A stretch of 64,000 nucleotides of DNA from positions 1 through 64,000 of the forward strand of contig NZ_JAELTQ010000014.1 of the NCBI RefSeq assembly GCF_016428905.1, read 5' to 3'. Below are positions 52,685 through 63,984 of this stretch, one piece after another. Origin of the DNA: Dyella sp. ASV24 (GTDB taxonomy: Bacteria; Pseudomonadota; Gammaproteobacteria; Xanthomonadales; Rhodanobacteraceae). Numbering within the stretch: the first letter of the stretch is position 1; every line of letters starts with the position of its first letter. The notes under the pieces were generated by a model. The model saw only the letters and a list, made by a program, of their open reading frames with translations. It had not been told where the DNA came from and made no database searches. The translations under genes and the position numbers were made by a program.

Positions 52685-53200
52685 ATGACACGCGCTTCTT
52701 CGTTTGATCGCGAGCAGCTCCTTGCTTGCGGTCGTGGCGAGTTATTTGGTCCGGGTAATGCCCGTCTTCCTTCACCTCCCATGCTGATGTTTGATCGCAT
52801 CACCCATGTTTCTGAAGAGGGTGGTGCGTTTGGCAAAGGTGAATTGAAAGCTGAGCTGGATATCAGCCCTAGCCTTTGGTTCTTCCAATGTCATTTTCAG
52901 GCGGATCCGGTCATGCCGGGTTGCCTGGGTCTGGACGCGCTTTGGCAACTCAGCGGTTTCTTCCTGCCCTGGCTAGGGCTGCCGGGGCGGGGGCGCGCTT
53001 TGGGTGTGGGGCAAGTGAAGTTCTCGGGACAGATACTGCCGAGTGCACGATTGGTGCGGTATGACGTGGATATCCGGCGTGTCATGAAGGGGCGCATGAA
53101 CCTGGTGGTAGCTGATGGCCGTGTTTCCGTTGACGGGCGTCAGATCTACGTTGCCACGGACATGCGCGTGGGCCTGTTCGATTCCACGGAGGGCTTCTGA
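52685..53200 (+). CDS. fabA: 3-hydroxydecanoyl-ACP dehydratase/isomerase
   Basis: The 171-residue enzyme starts anaerobic unsaturated fatty-acid synthesis. Catalytic His70 and Asp84 are at the same positions as in E. coli FabA ([23 protein letters not shown]). Its stop overlaps the fabB start by one base. The ATG follows GAACGTTTC with no strong Shine-Dalgarno, but length matches the family exactly. Confidence 0.96.
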   Translation: MTRASSFDREQLLACGRGELFGPGNARLPSPPMLMFDRITHVSEEGGAFGKGELKAELDISPSLWFFQCHFQADPVMPGCLGLDALWQLSGFFLPWLGLPGRGRALGVGQVKFSGQILPSARLVRYDVDIRRVMKGRMNLVVADGRVSVDGRQIYVATDMRVGLFDSTEGF

Positions 53201-54408
53201 TGCGCCGTGTGGTGGTTACCGGCCTCGGCATCGTCTCATGTCTTGGCCATGCTGCAGATGTGGTCTCTCAAGCGTTGCGTGACCTTCGTAGCGGCATCAG
53301 TGCGGTGCCCGATTACGTGGCGCGAGGACTGCGCAGTCATGTCGCAGGTGTCCCACGTATCGATCTTGATGCATTGATCGACCGCAAGTTGAGACGGTTT
53401 ATGGGTGACGCGGCGGCTTATGCATACCTGTCCATGCGGTCAGCCATCGAAGACTCCGGACTCACGCAGGCACACATCCATCATCCGCGTACCGGTGTCA
53501 TTGCCGGCTCCGGTGGTGGTTCCGCCCAATGGCAGATCGAGGCGGCGGACTTGCTGCGCGACAAAGGCATACGGCGTGTGGGTGCCTGCATGGTTCCGCG
53601 CACGATGTGTTCCACCGTATCCGCAACGCTGGCCACCGCGTTCGGTATTCTCGGTCTGAGCTATTCGATCTCAGCGGCTTGTGCCACGTCGGCTCACTCT
53701 ATTGGCGCGGCGGCGGACCTTATCCGACATGGTGCACAGGACGTCATGTTCGCTGGTGGCGGCGAGGAGCTGCACTGGGGTATGACGGCACAATTTGACG
53801 CGATGGGCGCGCTTTCCTCGGCGTATAACCACACACCGGAAATCGCTTCACGACCCTATGACGTGGGCCGCGATGGCTTCGTCATCGGCGGTGGCGGTGG
53901 CATGCTGGTGCTTGAGGAGTATGAGCATGCCAAAGCACGCGGTGCTCGCATTTACGCAGAGCTGGCCGGTTATGGCGTGACCACCGATGGGGCGGACATG
54001 GTGGCGCCGTCGGGAGAAGGGGCAGTGCGCTGCATGCGCATGGCGCTTGCCCACATGAATGAGAACGTGGACTACCTCAACACGCATGGCACGGCGACGC
54101 CGTTGGGCGACGTGGTAGAGCTGGGAGCGGTCCGTGAAGTTTTCGGCAGCGCCGTCCCGCCGTTGTCATCTACCAAGGCACTTACCGGTCATGCACTCGG
54201 CGCGGCGGGTGTGCATGAGGCAATTTTTTCTCTCTTGATGCTCCGCGACGGCTTTATGGCGGGCTCGGCTCATATTGCGCAGTTGGACGATAGGGCTGCA
54301 GGTTTTCCTATCTTGCGTGATACGAGGGAGGCTCGACTCGACAGGGTCATGTCCAACAGCTTTGGTTTTGGCGGCACGAACGCGAGCTTGGTCTTCCGAA
54401 GGGTGTGA
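53200..54408 (+). CDS. fabB: 3-oxoacyl-ACP synthase I
   Basis: The 402-residue condensing enzyme elongates the cis-3-decenoyl product of FabA. The active-site Cys161 is in [14 protein letters not shown], with catalytic His residues in [11 protein letters not shown] and [10 protein letters not shown]. The fabA-fabB pair with overlapping TGATG is the standard arrangement in gammaproteobacteria. Confidence 0.96.
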   Translation: MRRVVVTGLGIVSCLGHAADVVSQALRDLRSGISAVPDYVARGLRSHVAGVPRIDLDALIDRKLRRFMGDAAAYAYLSMRSAIEDSGLTQAHIHHPRTGVIAGSGGGSAQWQIEAADLLRDKGIRRVGACMVPRTMCSTVSATLATAFGILGLSYSISAACATSAHSIGAAADLIRHGAQDVMFAGGGEELHWGMTAQFDAMGALSSAYNHTPEIASRPYDVGRDGFVIGGGGGMLVLEEYEHAKARGARIYAELAGYGVTTDGADMVAPSGEGAVRCMRMALAHMNENVDYLNTHGTATPLGDVVELGAVREVFGSAVPPLSSTKALTGHALGAAGVHEAIFSLLMLRDGFMAGSAHIAQLDDRAAGFPILRDTREARLDRVMSNSFGFGGTNASLVFRRV

Positions 54409-54577
54409 AGATAACTGGAGCGCCGCGGTATCGGCGGTAGGGCGGGCGCAGCGGTACGCGCCCGCATCCTGTCGGTTGATGTTGCCAATGCTGGGTAGCC
54501 CATGGAATGGCTGCTCCACGCATCTTTTCGACGAAAGCCATGGTTTACTTATGGACCCTATCCAACGAGGTGCCCCC

Positions 54578-55078
54578 ATGTCCCAAGTCACGCTGAAAGG
54601 TAACCCGGTCCAGGTCGACGGCCATTTCCCTGCCAAGGGCGAAGCAGCGCCTGCGTTCTCGCTGGTCGGCAAGGACTTGGCCGACGTGACGCTTGCGAGC
54701 TTTGACGGCAAGCGCAAGGTGCTGAACATTTTTCCCAGCATCGACACGCCGACGTGCGCCACCTCAGTGCGCCGCTTCAACGAGAAGGCGAGCCAGCTCG
54801 ACAACGCTGTGGTGCTATGCATCTCCGCCGACCTGCCGTTCGCGCAGGCGCGCTTCTGCGGTGCGGAAGGGTTGAGCAACGTGGTGACCCTATCGACGCT
54901 GCGTGGTCATGACTTCCTCAAGAACTACGGCGTGGCCATTGCATCCGGTCCGCTCGCCGGCCTCGCAGCACGTGCCGTGGTCGTGCTGGACGGTCAGAAC
55001 AAGGTCGTGCACAGCGAAATGGTTGGCGAGATTGCTCACGAGCCGAACTACGACGCAGCGCTGACGGCGCTCGGTTAA
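54578..55078 (+). CDS. tpx: thiol peroxidase
   Basis: The 166-residue peroxiredoxin has the peroxidatic Cys60 in [14 protein letters not shown] and resolving Cys94 in ARFCG, as in E. coli Tpx, plus the conserved N-terminal [12 protein letters not shown]. It reduces hydrogen and organic peroxides in the cytoplasm or periplasm. ATG 54578 is the standard family start. A terminator follows. Confidence 0.95.
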   Translation: MSQVTLKGNPVQVDGHFPAKGEAAPAFSLVGKDLADVTLASFDGKRKVLNIFPSIDTPTCATSVRRFNEKASQLDNAVVLCISADLPFAQARFCGAEGLSNVVTLSTLRGHDFLKNYGVAIASGPLAGLAARAVVVLDGQNKVVHSEMVGEIAHEPNYDAALTALG

Positions 55079-55113
55079 GCGTCGCACGGCATCGTTTGCC
55101 GCGTTGACATGAG

Positions 55114-55138
55114 AAAGGCCGGGTATCCCGGCCTTTTT
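55114..55138. terminator. terminator after tpx
   Basis: AAAGGCCGGG, TAT, CCCGGCCTTT plus further T residues: a perfect 10-bp stem 35 bases after the tpx stop. Confidence 0.9.
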
Positions 55139-55149
55139 CTTTTCTGGCG

Positions 55150-55328
55150 ATAGCTGTCTTGTGTGCGAGCGCCAGTTTGGCCTTCATCAGGGTGGCGTGG
55201 CCTGGGAATGTGCGGAAGCAGGTGTGGTTTTCACCCGCCTTGAGTTTGAAGGCCGGGAAGACGACGCTGTCCGAATCGCCGCTGCCGATCAGCTTGACGC
55301 AGATTCCGGAGTGCTCAGCGGTCGACAC
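55150..55328 (-). pseudogene. possible gene remnant with coding-like codon use
   Basis: On the minus strand the frame reading HSGICVKLIGSGDSDS, FPAFKLKAGENHTCF and GHATLMKAKLALAHKT has strongly G/C-biased third positions like real genes here, but it has no stop before the tpx terminator and would run antisense through tpx. A GTG at 55328 lies two bases after the stop of the gene at 55331. It may be the leftover of a truncated downstream gene. The family is unknown. Confidence 0.3.
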
Positions 55329-55330
55329 GC

Positions 55331-56284
55331 TCAGTGGTTGGTGCGCTTGTACTCGAGTACACACTGAGGGCATTCGACGTCGTCGTACGAGTAGGCCAGC
55401 CAGGCATAGCGCCTGGGTCGATCTGGATCAGGGGCTACCGCCAGCTTTTCAACGGAAGCTTTGAGCGTATTGGCCAGGGAGAGGGTTGGGGTGCCATCCA
55501 GCAGCCATACGCTTTCCACGGTGCCATCGGATTTGAAGGCAATGATGAAATCGGCGAAGCCAGACACCGGTTTTGCGTAGTGATGGTTCACCTCAAGAAA
55601 CGGATTGTGGGGCAGCACGGCGATCTGGCGATTCACTGCAAGACCAGCCCGGATATCCGCGCTGTGCTCGCCAATGAATGCATTCAGGTCGGACAGCGTC
55701 AGTTGGTTCTGCTTCTGGTAATCGTGTTTGGCGGAAATGCGCCCGAGCAGCTCGCGCGTATAACTGGTGAATGCCTCGCTTTGAGCGCCGCCCCGCTGCA
55801 CGTAGTACGCGAAAATCTGCGCCCAATCCATGGCTGATTGCAGATGATCCGTCTGCAATGACAGTTCGGACATCTTCGCCATGGCGTAGAGGTGCCCATG
55901 GGTGGCCGCATTGCTCAGGTAGAGCTGGGCCTTGTTCAGATCAACAGGTACGGGTGAATCCGCTACCCGGTCCCCTTCGCGGTAAAGCGACCCGACCAGG
56001 TATTGGGATGCCGTGTCTCCGGCATCGGCCTTTGCGCGCATCTGCTCGAAGAGGGCTTCGCGCTCTGCCAATGGAATGCTGGAGTCAAGCATCCGAACCA
56101 GTGGGGCGTAGTCGGTAATTCTCGGCGTTGCGATGGCTCTATGCCTGGACGGCATCGAACCGGTCATCGGAGAAACCTGGGAGGGTGGTCGCGGCGGGGT
56201 CAGCAACTGGGCGTTGACGATAACCGCAGGGCAGAGCGTCAGGCCCAGTATCCCAGTGGCACGCAAAAGCATTCTTCCAAACAT
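55331..56284 (-). CDS. secreted SEL1/TPR-like protein
   Basis: The 317-residue protein has a signal peptide (residues 1-25, VIVNAQ). Residues ~85-170 contain SEL1-like helical repeats (ASQYLVGSLYREGDRVA, AQLYLSNAATHGHLYAMAKM). The C-terminal third has FADFIIAFKSDGTVESVWLLDGTP, somewhat like the C-terminal domains of TonB-related proteins, and a CPQC pair near the end. Specific function unknown. ATG 56284 gives the proper signal peptide. Confidence 0.65.
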   Translation of the reverse strand: MFGRMLLRATGILGLTLCPAVIVNAQLLTPPRPPSQVSPMTGSMPSRHRAIATPRITDYAPLVRMLDSSIPLAEREALFEQMRAKADAGDTASQYLVGSLYREGDRVADSPVPVDLNKAQLYLSNAATHGHLYAMAKMSELSLQTDHLQSAMDWAQIFAYYVQRGGAQSEAFTSYTRELLGRISAKHDYQKQNQLTLSDLNAFIGEHSADIRAGLAVNRQIAVLPHNPFLEVNHHYAKPVSGFADFIIAFKSDGTVESVWLLDGTPTLSLANTLKASVEKLAVAPDPDRPRRYAWLAYSYDDVECPQCVLEYKRTNH

Positions 56285-56378
56285 CGACGCCCCCCCGGTA
56301 CGCGGATCTGGATTCAAAAACGACAAGGCAGCGGCACTTCCATGCCGCCGCCCTGTTGGAACCACTATACGATGGTGC

Positions 56379-57392
56379 TTATTTGGCCGCCATCAGCGCG
56401 ATGGTCATATCGAGCATGCGGTTGGAGAAGCCCCACTCGTTGTCGTACCACGACAGCACCTTCACCAGGGTGCCTTCCATGACGCGCGTCTGCGTGGCGT
56501 CATAGGTGGACGAAGCGGCGTTGTGGTTGAAGTCGATCGACACCAGCGGTTGCGTGTTGACGGCCAGGATGCCCTTCAGCGGGCCGTTGGCGGCTTCGCT
56601 GATGACCTGATCGATCTCTTCCTTGGTGGTCGGGCGGGCGGCGTCGAACACAAGGTCCACAACCGACACGTTGATGGTCGGCACGCGCATGGCGAAACCG
56701 TCCAGCTTGCCGTTGAGTTCCGGCAGCACCAGACCCACCGCGGCGGCGGCGCCAGTCTTGGTCGGGATTTGCGAGTGCGTGGCCGAACGGGCGCGGCGCA
56801 GGTCGGAGTGATAGACGTCCGTCAGCACCTGATCGTTGGTGTAGGCATGGATGGTCGTCATCAGGCCGCGCTGGATGCCGATCTTTTCGTGCAGGACCTT
56901 GGCCAGCGGAGCAAGGCAGTTGGTGGTGCACGACGCGTTGGAGATCACTTCCAGCTTGGAGGTGAGCTTGTCGTCGTTCACGCCGATGACGAAGGTGCCG
57001 TCCACGTCCTTGTCGCCTGGGGCGGAGATGATCACCTTCTTGGCGCCAGCGGCGATATGTGCGCTGGCCTTGGCCTTGGAGGTGAACAGGCCGGTGCATT
57101 CCAGCACCACGTCGACGCCCAGGGCGCCCCACGGCAGCTTGGAGGGATCACGCTCGGCGCAGACCTTGATGTGGTCGCCGTTGACGATCAGGTCGCCGCC
57201 GTCCACGGACACGGTGCCCGGAAACTTGCCGTGCGCGGTGTCGTACTGGGTCAGGTGCGCATTGGTCTCGGCATTGCCGAGGTCATTGATCGCAACGATC
57301 TGGATCTCGTTGGTGCGACCGGCTTCGTACAGCGCGCGCAGAATGTTGCGGCCAATGCGACCGTAACCGTTGATGGCGACCTTAATTGCCAT
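56379..57392 (-). CDS. gap: glyceraldehyde-3-phosphate dehydrogenase
   Basis: The 337-residue glycolytic enzyme has [10 protein letters not shown] at the NAD-binding N-terminus and the active-site [12 protein letters not shown]. Length matches type I GAPDH. GGAGGACGCTGTCCC precedes the ATG at 57392. Together with pyk and the class I aldolase nearby it forms a loose glycolysis cluster in this part of the genome. Confidence 0.96.
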   Translation of the reverse strand: MAIKVAINGYGRIGRNILRALYEAGRTNEIQIVAINDLGNAETNAHLTQYDTAHGKFPGTVSVDGGDLIVNGDHIKVCAERDPSKLPWGALGVDVVLECTGLFTSKAKASAHIAAGAKKVIISAPGDKDVDGTFVIGVNDDKLTSKLEVISNASCTTNCLAPLAKVLHEKIGIQRGLMTTIHAYTNDQVLTDVYHSDLRRARSATHSQIPTKTGAAAAVGLVLPELNGKLDGFAMRVPTINVSVVDLVFDAARPTTKEEIDQVISEAANGPLKGILAVNTQPLVSIDFNHNAASSTYDATQTRVMEGTLVKVLSWYDNEWGFSNRMLDMTIALMAAK

Positions 57393-57582
57393 GGGACAGC
57401 GTCCTCCGGTGAGATGACGAAAATGGCGGCTGTGGGACCGCCGTAAAACCGTCATTTTAGCCTGAACCGGCCCACGGCTCCCATCTAGAGCTTCGATCAC
57501 CCGGATGGGGCTGTTCAGCGGACGCTGGAAGCGCTTGAATCGGCTTTTCTTTCGGGCGCCCCCGGCCCACCAGGAGCTTGGC

Positions 57583-58053
57583 ATGAGTGAGACAGAACAG
57601 AGCTTTGGCATCACCCTCGAGCAGGTATCGGACTACGAGTTCCGCGTGCGCTTCGATGACACCCCGATTCCCGACCTGATCACGGACGAAACCGCGCCGC
57701 TAGGCGGCAACGCGGGCCCCAACCCCTCGCGGATGATGGCAACGGCCGTGGCTAACTGTCTGGCCGCCAGCTTGTTGTTTGCGCTCCGCAAGTACAAGAA
57801 CGCGCCCGGTACCATGGGCGCAAAGGCCAGGCTCACCCTGACCCGTAACGAGCAAGGCCGCCTGCGTATCACTCATATCGGTGTGGACCTGCAGCTGGCC
57901 GACAAAGCCGAGGTGTACGAGCACCTCGATCGCGTGCTCGCCCAGTTTGAAGACTTCTGCATCGTTACGCAGAGCGTGCGGCAGGGCATCAAGGTGGATG
58001 TGAGCGTGCATGACGGGGAAGGTAAGTCGCTTCCGATCCCGGGCGAGGGCTGA
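57583..58053 (+). CDS. OsmC family peroxidase-like protein
   Basis: The 156-residue protein has the two OsmC cysteines, in [16 protein letters not shown] and [14 protein letters not shown], both on the usual helices. OsmC/Ohr proteins reduce organic peroxides, but this member is nearer the YhfA/OsmC-like group than Ohr, so the substrate is open. ATG 57583 follows CAGGAGCTTGGC. It is divergent from gap. Confidence 0.8.
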   Translation: MSETEQSFGITLEQVSDYEFRVRFDDTPIPDLITDETAPLGGNAGPNPSRMMATAVANCLAASLLFALRKYKNAPGTMGAKARLTLTRNEQGRLRITHIGVDLQLADKAEVYEHLDRVLAQFEDFCIVTQSVRQGIKVDVSVHDGEGKSLPIPGEG

Positions 58054-58124
58054 TGGGCGTCGGCGCGGACCTGTCATGAGGCTGTGGCAAACTTGCCCGT
58101 TTCCTTGCCAAGAACCACTGCACC

Positions 58125-58934
58125 ATGCCATTCCCGCGCCGAACCGTTGCCGTCGCTCTTATCTGTTTTGCCCTGGCGCCTGCAGCGCACGCCTGGGGCC
58201 AGCTTGGTCACAGCGTCGTGGCCGACTTGGCCCAGCGCCACTTGAGCCCGGCGGCGGAAGCGGAAGTGGAGCGCCTGCTGGCGCCGGAACACACCAAGTC
58301 CCTGGCCGACATCGCCAGCTGGCCGGACGAAATCCGCAACGATCCCACCAAGGACGCGCTGTGGAAGCAGACCAGCGGCCTGCACTACATCAACTTCATT
58401 TCGGGTGACTGCAACTACACGCCGCCGCGCGACTGCAAGGGTGACCGCTGCGTGGTCGCAGGCATCGAGCATTACGTACAGATCCTGGGCGACAAGAGTC
58501 AATCGGATGCGGTGCGGCTGGAGGCACTGAAGTTCGTCGTTCACTTCATCGGCGACGAACACCAGCCGTTGCACGCGGGTTCGCGTGATGACAAGGGCGG
58601 CAACGAGTACCAGGTGCAGTTCAACGACAAGGGCACCAACCTGCACAGCGTGTGGGACTCGGGCATGCTCAAGACCACCGGTCTCGACTACAAGGCCTAC
58701 GCAGACAAGCTGGAAGGCGAGGGCACGGTGACCTTGCCGCAGCCGATCCCGCCCTACGACAACGCCTATGCGCAGTGGGCCGAAGAGTCGTGCACGATCT
58801 CGGGCGATATTTATCCCAGCGGCCACAAGATCGACCAGGCCTACGTGGACAAGGAGCTGCCGGTGGCTGAGCTGCGCTTGCGCGAAGCGGGTCGCCGGTT
58901 GGCGGAAGTGCTCAATCTGACGCTCTCGCGCTGA
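58125..58934 (+). CDS. S1/P1 family nuclease
   Basis: The 269-residue secreted enzyme has a signal peptide ending AHA before Trp24, which as the mature N-terminus is a zinc ligand in this family. Other zinc ligands appear in GQLGHSVVADLA, IASWPDEIR, HFIGDEHQPLHAG and NLHSVWDS. S1/P1 nucleases cut single-stranded DNA and RNA and remove 3' phosphates, and could support phosphate or nucleoside scavenging. Confidence 0.93.
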   Translation: MPFPRRTVAVALICFALAPAAHAWGQLGHSVVADLAQRHLSPAAEAEVERLLAPEHTKSLADIASWPDEIRNDPTKDALWKQTSGLHYINFISGDCNYTPPRDCKGDRCVVAGIEHYVQILGDKSQSDAVRLEALKFVVHFIGDEHQPLHAGSRDDKGGNEYQVQFNDKGTNLHSVWDSGMLKTTGLDYKAYADKLEGEGTVTLPQPIPPYDNAYAQWAEESCTISGDIYPSGHKIDQAYVDKELPVAELRLREAGRRLAEVLNLTLSR

Positions 58935-58987
58935 CGAAAGCCTCCTTGCGCCTTGGGCGCGTGAGTGGTGGAAGAGCACATCATCAT

Positions 58988-59019
58988 GGGTCGGCCTTGT
59001 TGAGGTCGGCCCATTTTTT
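58988..59019 (+). terminator. terminator after S1/P1 nuclease
   Basis: GGGTCGGCCT, TTGTTG-type loop, AGGTCGGCCC pair over ten positions including two G-U pairs, followed by ATTTTTT. It lies 53 bases after the nuclease stop. Confidence 0.65.
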
Positions 59020-59346
59020 CATCTCACGTTTGTTGCGTTGCAGCGATGAAATTTCGCAGCACCCAGCCTGTTCGCCCATGCCATTTGGGCCCATGCGTCT
59101 ACGGCCTGGCAAGACACCACGAGTGGATTTGAAGATGGCTGGTCATGACACCAGTGTTTGGACGTCCGTTGGCTCAATAACCAGACCAGTGATTCGAGCA
59201 GACTCCATATTCGCGGCGAACTAGCAATACCAGTCGGTCCAGGTGGTCCGCATGCCAGATGCAGTCCACTTTGGCGATGCGAACGGGGTGCAAAAAGGCA
59301 GCGAAAACCCTCTGGACCACACGCGTGGTTTTGCTAGTCTCGAAGT
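59020..59346. other. non-coding stretch before pyk
   Basis: About 325 bases with no gene that can be supported. GGTTTTGCTAGTCT near 59330-59340 may include the -10 region of the pyk promoter; no clear operator or riboswitch was seen. Confidence 0.4.
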
Positions 59347-60819
<1,473 letters not shown>

Positions 60820-60940
60820 GCAAGTTGCGTTGAGTCGCCATCGTCCGTCGACCTGGTGTGGGCCGGGTTGGCGGGCGATGGTGCTCCGTCGTTCTGATAA
60901 TGTCCGAACCATGTTGGCCCGGGTATTTCATGGAGGAAAC

Positions 60941-61486
60941 ATGAGGACGACGTTGTACGGCGCGCCGTGCGTTGCCATCAGGCTGGGTGCTGTGTTCATG
61001 GCCGTAGGCCTGATCGAGCAATGGCCAAGGCTGCTCGTGACTCGTGCAGACGGCCAGTTGGCCATCAGTGCGATCGTTCTCGACGGGCTCGGCCTGCTCC
61101 TTGCCTTCGTGCTTTGGTTGAAGCCGGGCCTGCTGGCCTGGTGGGCGGCGAGCAGTACGCAGCGTGATGTCGTCGAAATCGACATCAGCGCACCGCAATT
61201 GCAGTACATCGCCTTTTCTGTGGCAGGCATCTACAAGTTCATCACCGGTCTTGCGGGCATGCTCGCGCATGGGCTGAATTTGCTGGTCTTTCAGCACCTC
61301 ACGGAGGGCGGCATTCCGGTATCGCCACCCACCTATGAAACGACCATGTTCGCGGAGTACGTGGTGGCGGCAGTAGCAGGCGCTGCGTTGACACTGGGCG
61401 CTCGCGGTTTGACCGGTCTGCTGCAGCGCTTGCGAACCGCGGGTCAGCCCGTTGCGGTAGGTTTGGACGAACCCGGTCAAGGCTAA
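60941..61486 (+). CDS. membrane protein, unknown function
   Basis: The 181-residue protein has four predicted helices (residues ~10-28, 40-62, 82-105, 135-160) and a polar C-terminal tail. GGAGGAAAC directly precedes the ATG at 60941. No family was recognised; the loop SSTQRDVVEIDISAPQLQ is its most polar part. Confidence 0.65.
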   Translation: MRTTLYGAPCVAIRLGAVFMAVGLIEQWPRLLVTRADGQLAISAIVLDGLGLLLAFVLWLKPGLLAWWAASSTQRDVVEIDISAPQLQYIAFSVAGIYKFITGLAGMLAHGLNLLVFQHLTEGGIPVSPPTYETTMFAEYVVAAVAGAALTLGARGLTGLLQRLRTAGQPVAVGLDEPGQG

Positions 61487-61520
61487 ACTACCCCGAGAGC
61501 CGCATGTCGCGGTCGAGGAG

Positions 61521-61973
61521 ATGACCATGCAAGCGAAGGTGCTATCGATCTGTACGGCTGTGGCGCTGGCGGTCTGCGGCCTGACTTCCCCGGCCATGGC
61601 GCAATCGAACGCGCGCATGGTCGGACCCGAGCAGATCCAGTCCTACTGGATCATGCTCAATACCAAGGTCGACGCGGATATTCCCAACAGCGGCAGCAAC
61701 ATGGACAAGCCCGGTTGCGTCGCGGTGAGCTTCTTGATCGGCTCGGACGGCGTGCCCCAGAACGTCACGGTGCGCAAGGTGGTGCCGCAGAGCGGTCTGG
61801 ATGCCGTGGCCAAGAGTGTGGTGAACAATTTCCGCTACGGCCCGGCGCTCAAGAACAACACGCACGAGCCGGTGAACACCTACTTCATCGTGCCGTTCAA
61901 TCTGCCGGCCGACCCCGCCCAGCGCCAATCCATCACCAACGCCTGCAAGTTGACGGGTTACGACCAGGCCTGA
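61521..61973 (+). CDS. periplasmic TonB C-terminal-domain protein
   Basis: The 150-residue protein has a signal peptide (residues 1-28, SPAMAQ) and a stand-alone TonB-C-like domain (CVAVSFLIGSDGVPQNVTVRKVVPQSGLD, then NNFRYGPAL). It lacks a membrane anchor and Pro-rich linker, so it cannot work as a normal energy transducer. Two cysteines in the mature part may pair. Its function is not known. Confidence 0.7.
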   Translation: MTMQAKVLSICTAVALAVCGLTSPAMAQSNARMVGPEQIQSYWIMLNTKVDADIPNSGSNMDKPGCVAVSFLIGSDGVPQNVTVRKVVPQSGLDAVAKSVVNNFRYGPALKNNTHEPVNTYFIVPFNLPADPAQRQSITNACKLTGYDQA

Positions 61974-62120
61974 GCCACGCGGGGCCTTTCCCAGAGCCGT
62001 TCAGGGCCGCTCCGGACCCTGGGCGGCCGCTTGGCCTATAATCGCGGCCTTTCAGCCTCCGCCCTGACCGGGGCGGCATCACCTTGTGCGGCCCACACCG
62101 CCTAAGTACCCGGAGTTGTC

Positions 62121-63128
62121 ATGAGCATCGAAGATCTCGAAAGCGTTGCCCTCGCTATGGTCGCGCCCGGCAAGGGCATCATCGCCATTGACGAGTCGAC
62201 CAACACCATCAAGAAGCGTTTCGAGGCCGTCGGCATCGACAACACCGAAGAAAACCGTCGCGCTTATCGTGAGTTGCTGCTCACGGCGCCGGGTCTCGGC
62301 GAGCACATCTCGGGCGCCATCCTGTACGACGAGACCATCCGTCAGTCGACCAAGGATGGTGTGCCCTTCACCACCATCATGAAGAAGAACGGCATCATCC
62401 CGGGCATCAAGGTCGACAAGGGCCCGGTGCCGCTGGCCGGCTTCCCGGGTGACGTGGTGACCGAAGGTCTCGACGGCCTGCGCGAGCGCCTCGCCGAATA
62501 CGTGAAGCTGGGTGCCCAGTTCGCCAAGTGGCGCGCTGTCATCAACATCAGCGAGGACAACCCGTCCTCCACCGCCATCGAAGCCAACTGCCACGCACTG
62601 GCTCGTTACGCTGCGCTGTGCCAGGAAGCTGGTCTGGTGCCGATGGTCGAGCCGGAAGTGATCATGGACGGCGACCACAGCATCGAAGTCAGCTACGAAG
62701 TGCATGAAGCCGTGCTGCGTAGCCTGTTCAACGCGCTGTACGAGCAGAACGTGATGCTGGAAGGCACCATTCTGAAGGTCAGCATGGTTATCCCGGGTAA
62801 GGAATCGGACGAGCAGGCCGAGGTCGAGGAAGTTGCCGAAGCCACCGTGCGCGTGCTGAAGACCACCGTGCCGGCGACGCTGCCGGGCATTGTGTTCCTC
62901 TCGGGCGGCCAGACCGACGAGCAGTCCACCGCTCACCTCAATGCCATGAACCGCATGGGCCCGCACCCGTGGCCGCTGTCGTTCTCCTACGGTCGCGCCA
63001 TGCAGCAGGCTGCACTGAAGCTGTGGTCCAAGGACATCAAGGCCAACTACGCCGATGCGCAGAAGACGGTCCTGGCTCGCGCCAAGGAGAACGGTCTCGC
63101 CGCGCTTGGCCAGTGGAACGGCAAGTAA
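62121..63128 (+). CDS. class I fructose-bisphosphate aldolase
   Basis: The 335-residue enzyme is the eukaryote-like class I aldolase: GKGIIAIDESTNTIKKRF, a Schiff-base Lys in GTILKVSMVIPG, and LSGGQTDEQSTAHLNAMNR. It cleaves fructose 1,6-bisphosphate without metal. Xanthomonadales commonly use this type. A strong start context GGAGTTGTC precedes the ATG. Confidence 0.95.
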   Translation: MSIEDLESVALAMVAPGKGIIAIDESTNTIKKRFEAVGIDNTEENRRAYRELLLTAPGLGEHISGAILYDETIRQSTKDGVPFTTIMKKNGIIPGIKVDKGPVPLAGFPGDVVTEGLDGLRERLAEYVKLGAQFAKWRAVINISEDNPSSTAIEANCHALARYAALCQEAGLVPMVEPEVIMDGDHSIEVSYEVHEAVLRSLFNALYEQNVMLEGTILKVSMVIPGKESDEQAEVEEVAEATVRVLKTTVPATLPGIVFLSGGQTDEQSTAHLNAMNRMGPHPWPLSFSYGRAMQQAALKLWSKDIKANYADAQKTVLARAKENGLAALGQWNGK

Positions 63129-63158
63129 GCGTCACACGCTTTACATCGCTGCAAAAAG

Positions 63159-63187
63159 AAACGGGCGCCTCACGGCGCCCGTTTTTA
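63159..63187. terminator. bidirectional terminator
   Basis: AAACGGGCGCC, TCAC, GGCGCCCGTTT then TT-rich sequence: an 11-bp perfect stem between the convergent aldolase and outer-membrane protein genes. Confidence 0.88.
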
Positions 63188-63206
63188 TTTCACACCAACC
63201 GATAGA

Positions 63207-63818
63207 TCAGAAGCGGTATTCCGCGCTGACGCTGTACAGGTTGGTCGGCAGGTGGATGTTCTTGTCGCTCTGGCTGCCGTCGTAGTAGTCCCAGTTCAGG
63301 CCAACGCTGATGTTCTTGTTGATGTTGTAGCCAGCGCCCAGGCCAGCGTAATAGCGGGTGCTGTTGAAGTTGACCGTCTGCGGATTGAGCTTGTCATCGG
63401 TCAGGCCCGAGCCCTTGGCGAAGAAAGCACCGCCACGGACTTCGCCGTACCAGTTCGGGCTGAAGCTGTAGCGCAGGTTCAGACCGGCGGTAGCGCCCTG
63501 CAGCTTGGACTGGCCGTTGTTACCGTTGTAGTTCGCGTAATTCTGGGTGTAGGCGCCACGCGCGTCAGAACGACCCAGGTACACGTAACCCACTTCAGCA
63601 CCCACCGAGGTATCCGGGTTGATGGCGAAGCGGTAACCACCCTTCACGCCACCGGCGAAGCTGCCGTTGTCGTAGGGACCCTTCTGGGTCTGGCCGTAAC
63701 CGGCGTTGGCGCCGACGTACCAGCCCTGCTGGGCGTTGCCAGCATCCTGGGCGAAAGCCGCCGGGACAGCGGCGAGACCGGCCGTAGCCAGGGCAAGGGC
63801 AAGAATGGTGTTCTTCAT
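63207..63818 (-). CDS. outer-membrane beta-barrel protein
   Basis: The 203-residue protein has a signal peptide (residues 1-23, AAFAQ) and an eight-strand barrel pattern of the OmpA/Opa-like family: GWYVGANAGYGQTQ, GGVKGGYRFAINPD, ending VSAEYRF with a C-terminal Phe, the BAM recognition signal. It is likely a structural or adhesion outer-membrane protein. GAGGAGTACCCCC precedes the ATG, and a promoter is visible about 140 bases upstream. Confidence 0.85.
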   Translation of the reverse strand: MKNTILALALATAGLAAVPAAFAQDAGNAQQGWYVGANAGYGQTQKGPYDNGSFAGGVKGGYRFAINPDTSVGAEVGYVYLGRSDARGAYTQNYANYNGNNGQSKLQGATAGLNLRYSFSPNWYGEVRGGAFFAKGSGLTDDKLNPQTVNFNSTRYYAGLGAGYNINKNISVGLNWDYYDGSQSDKNIHLPTNLYSVSAEYRF

Positions 63819-63954
63819 GGGGGTACTCCTCTTTGTCTTATTGGGCCAGTCCGCGTCTCCGGGGGTTCGGTGTTGCGCGGCTGGGCACCTCGTGCCGACG
63901 GTGCTGTTCCTTAGATGGGTAAGAGGGTTCTGAGTTTCAATACCGGTTAGTCCA

Positions 63955-63984
63955 TTATTAAGGTTGAGTTAATCCTTATGGCAA
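63955..63984 (-). promoter_or_regulatory. sigma70-type promoter of the barrel-protein gene
   Basis: On the minus strand TTGCCA (63984-63979) and TAATAA (63960-63955) are separated by 18 bases. Transcription would start near 63947, giving a 5' leader of about 130 nt, as is common for abundant outer-membrane protein mRNAs. Confidence 0.55.
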
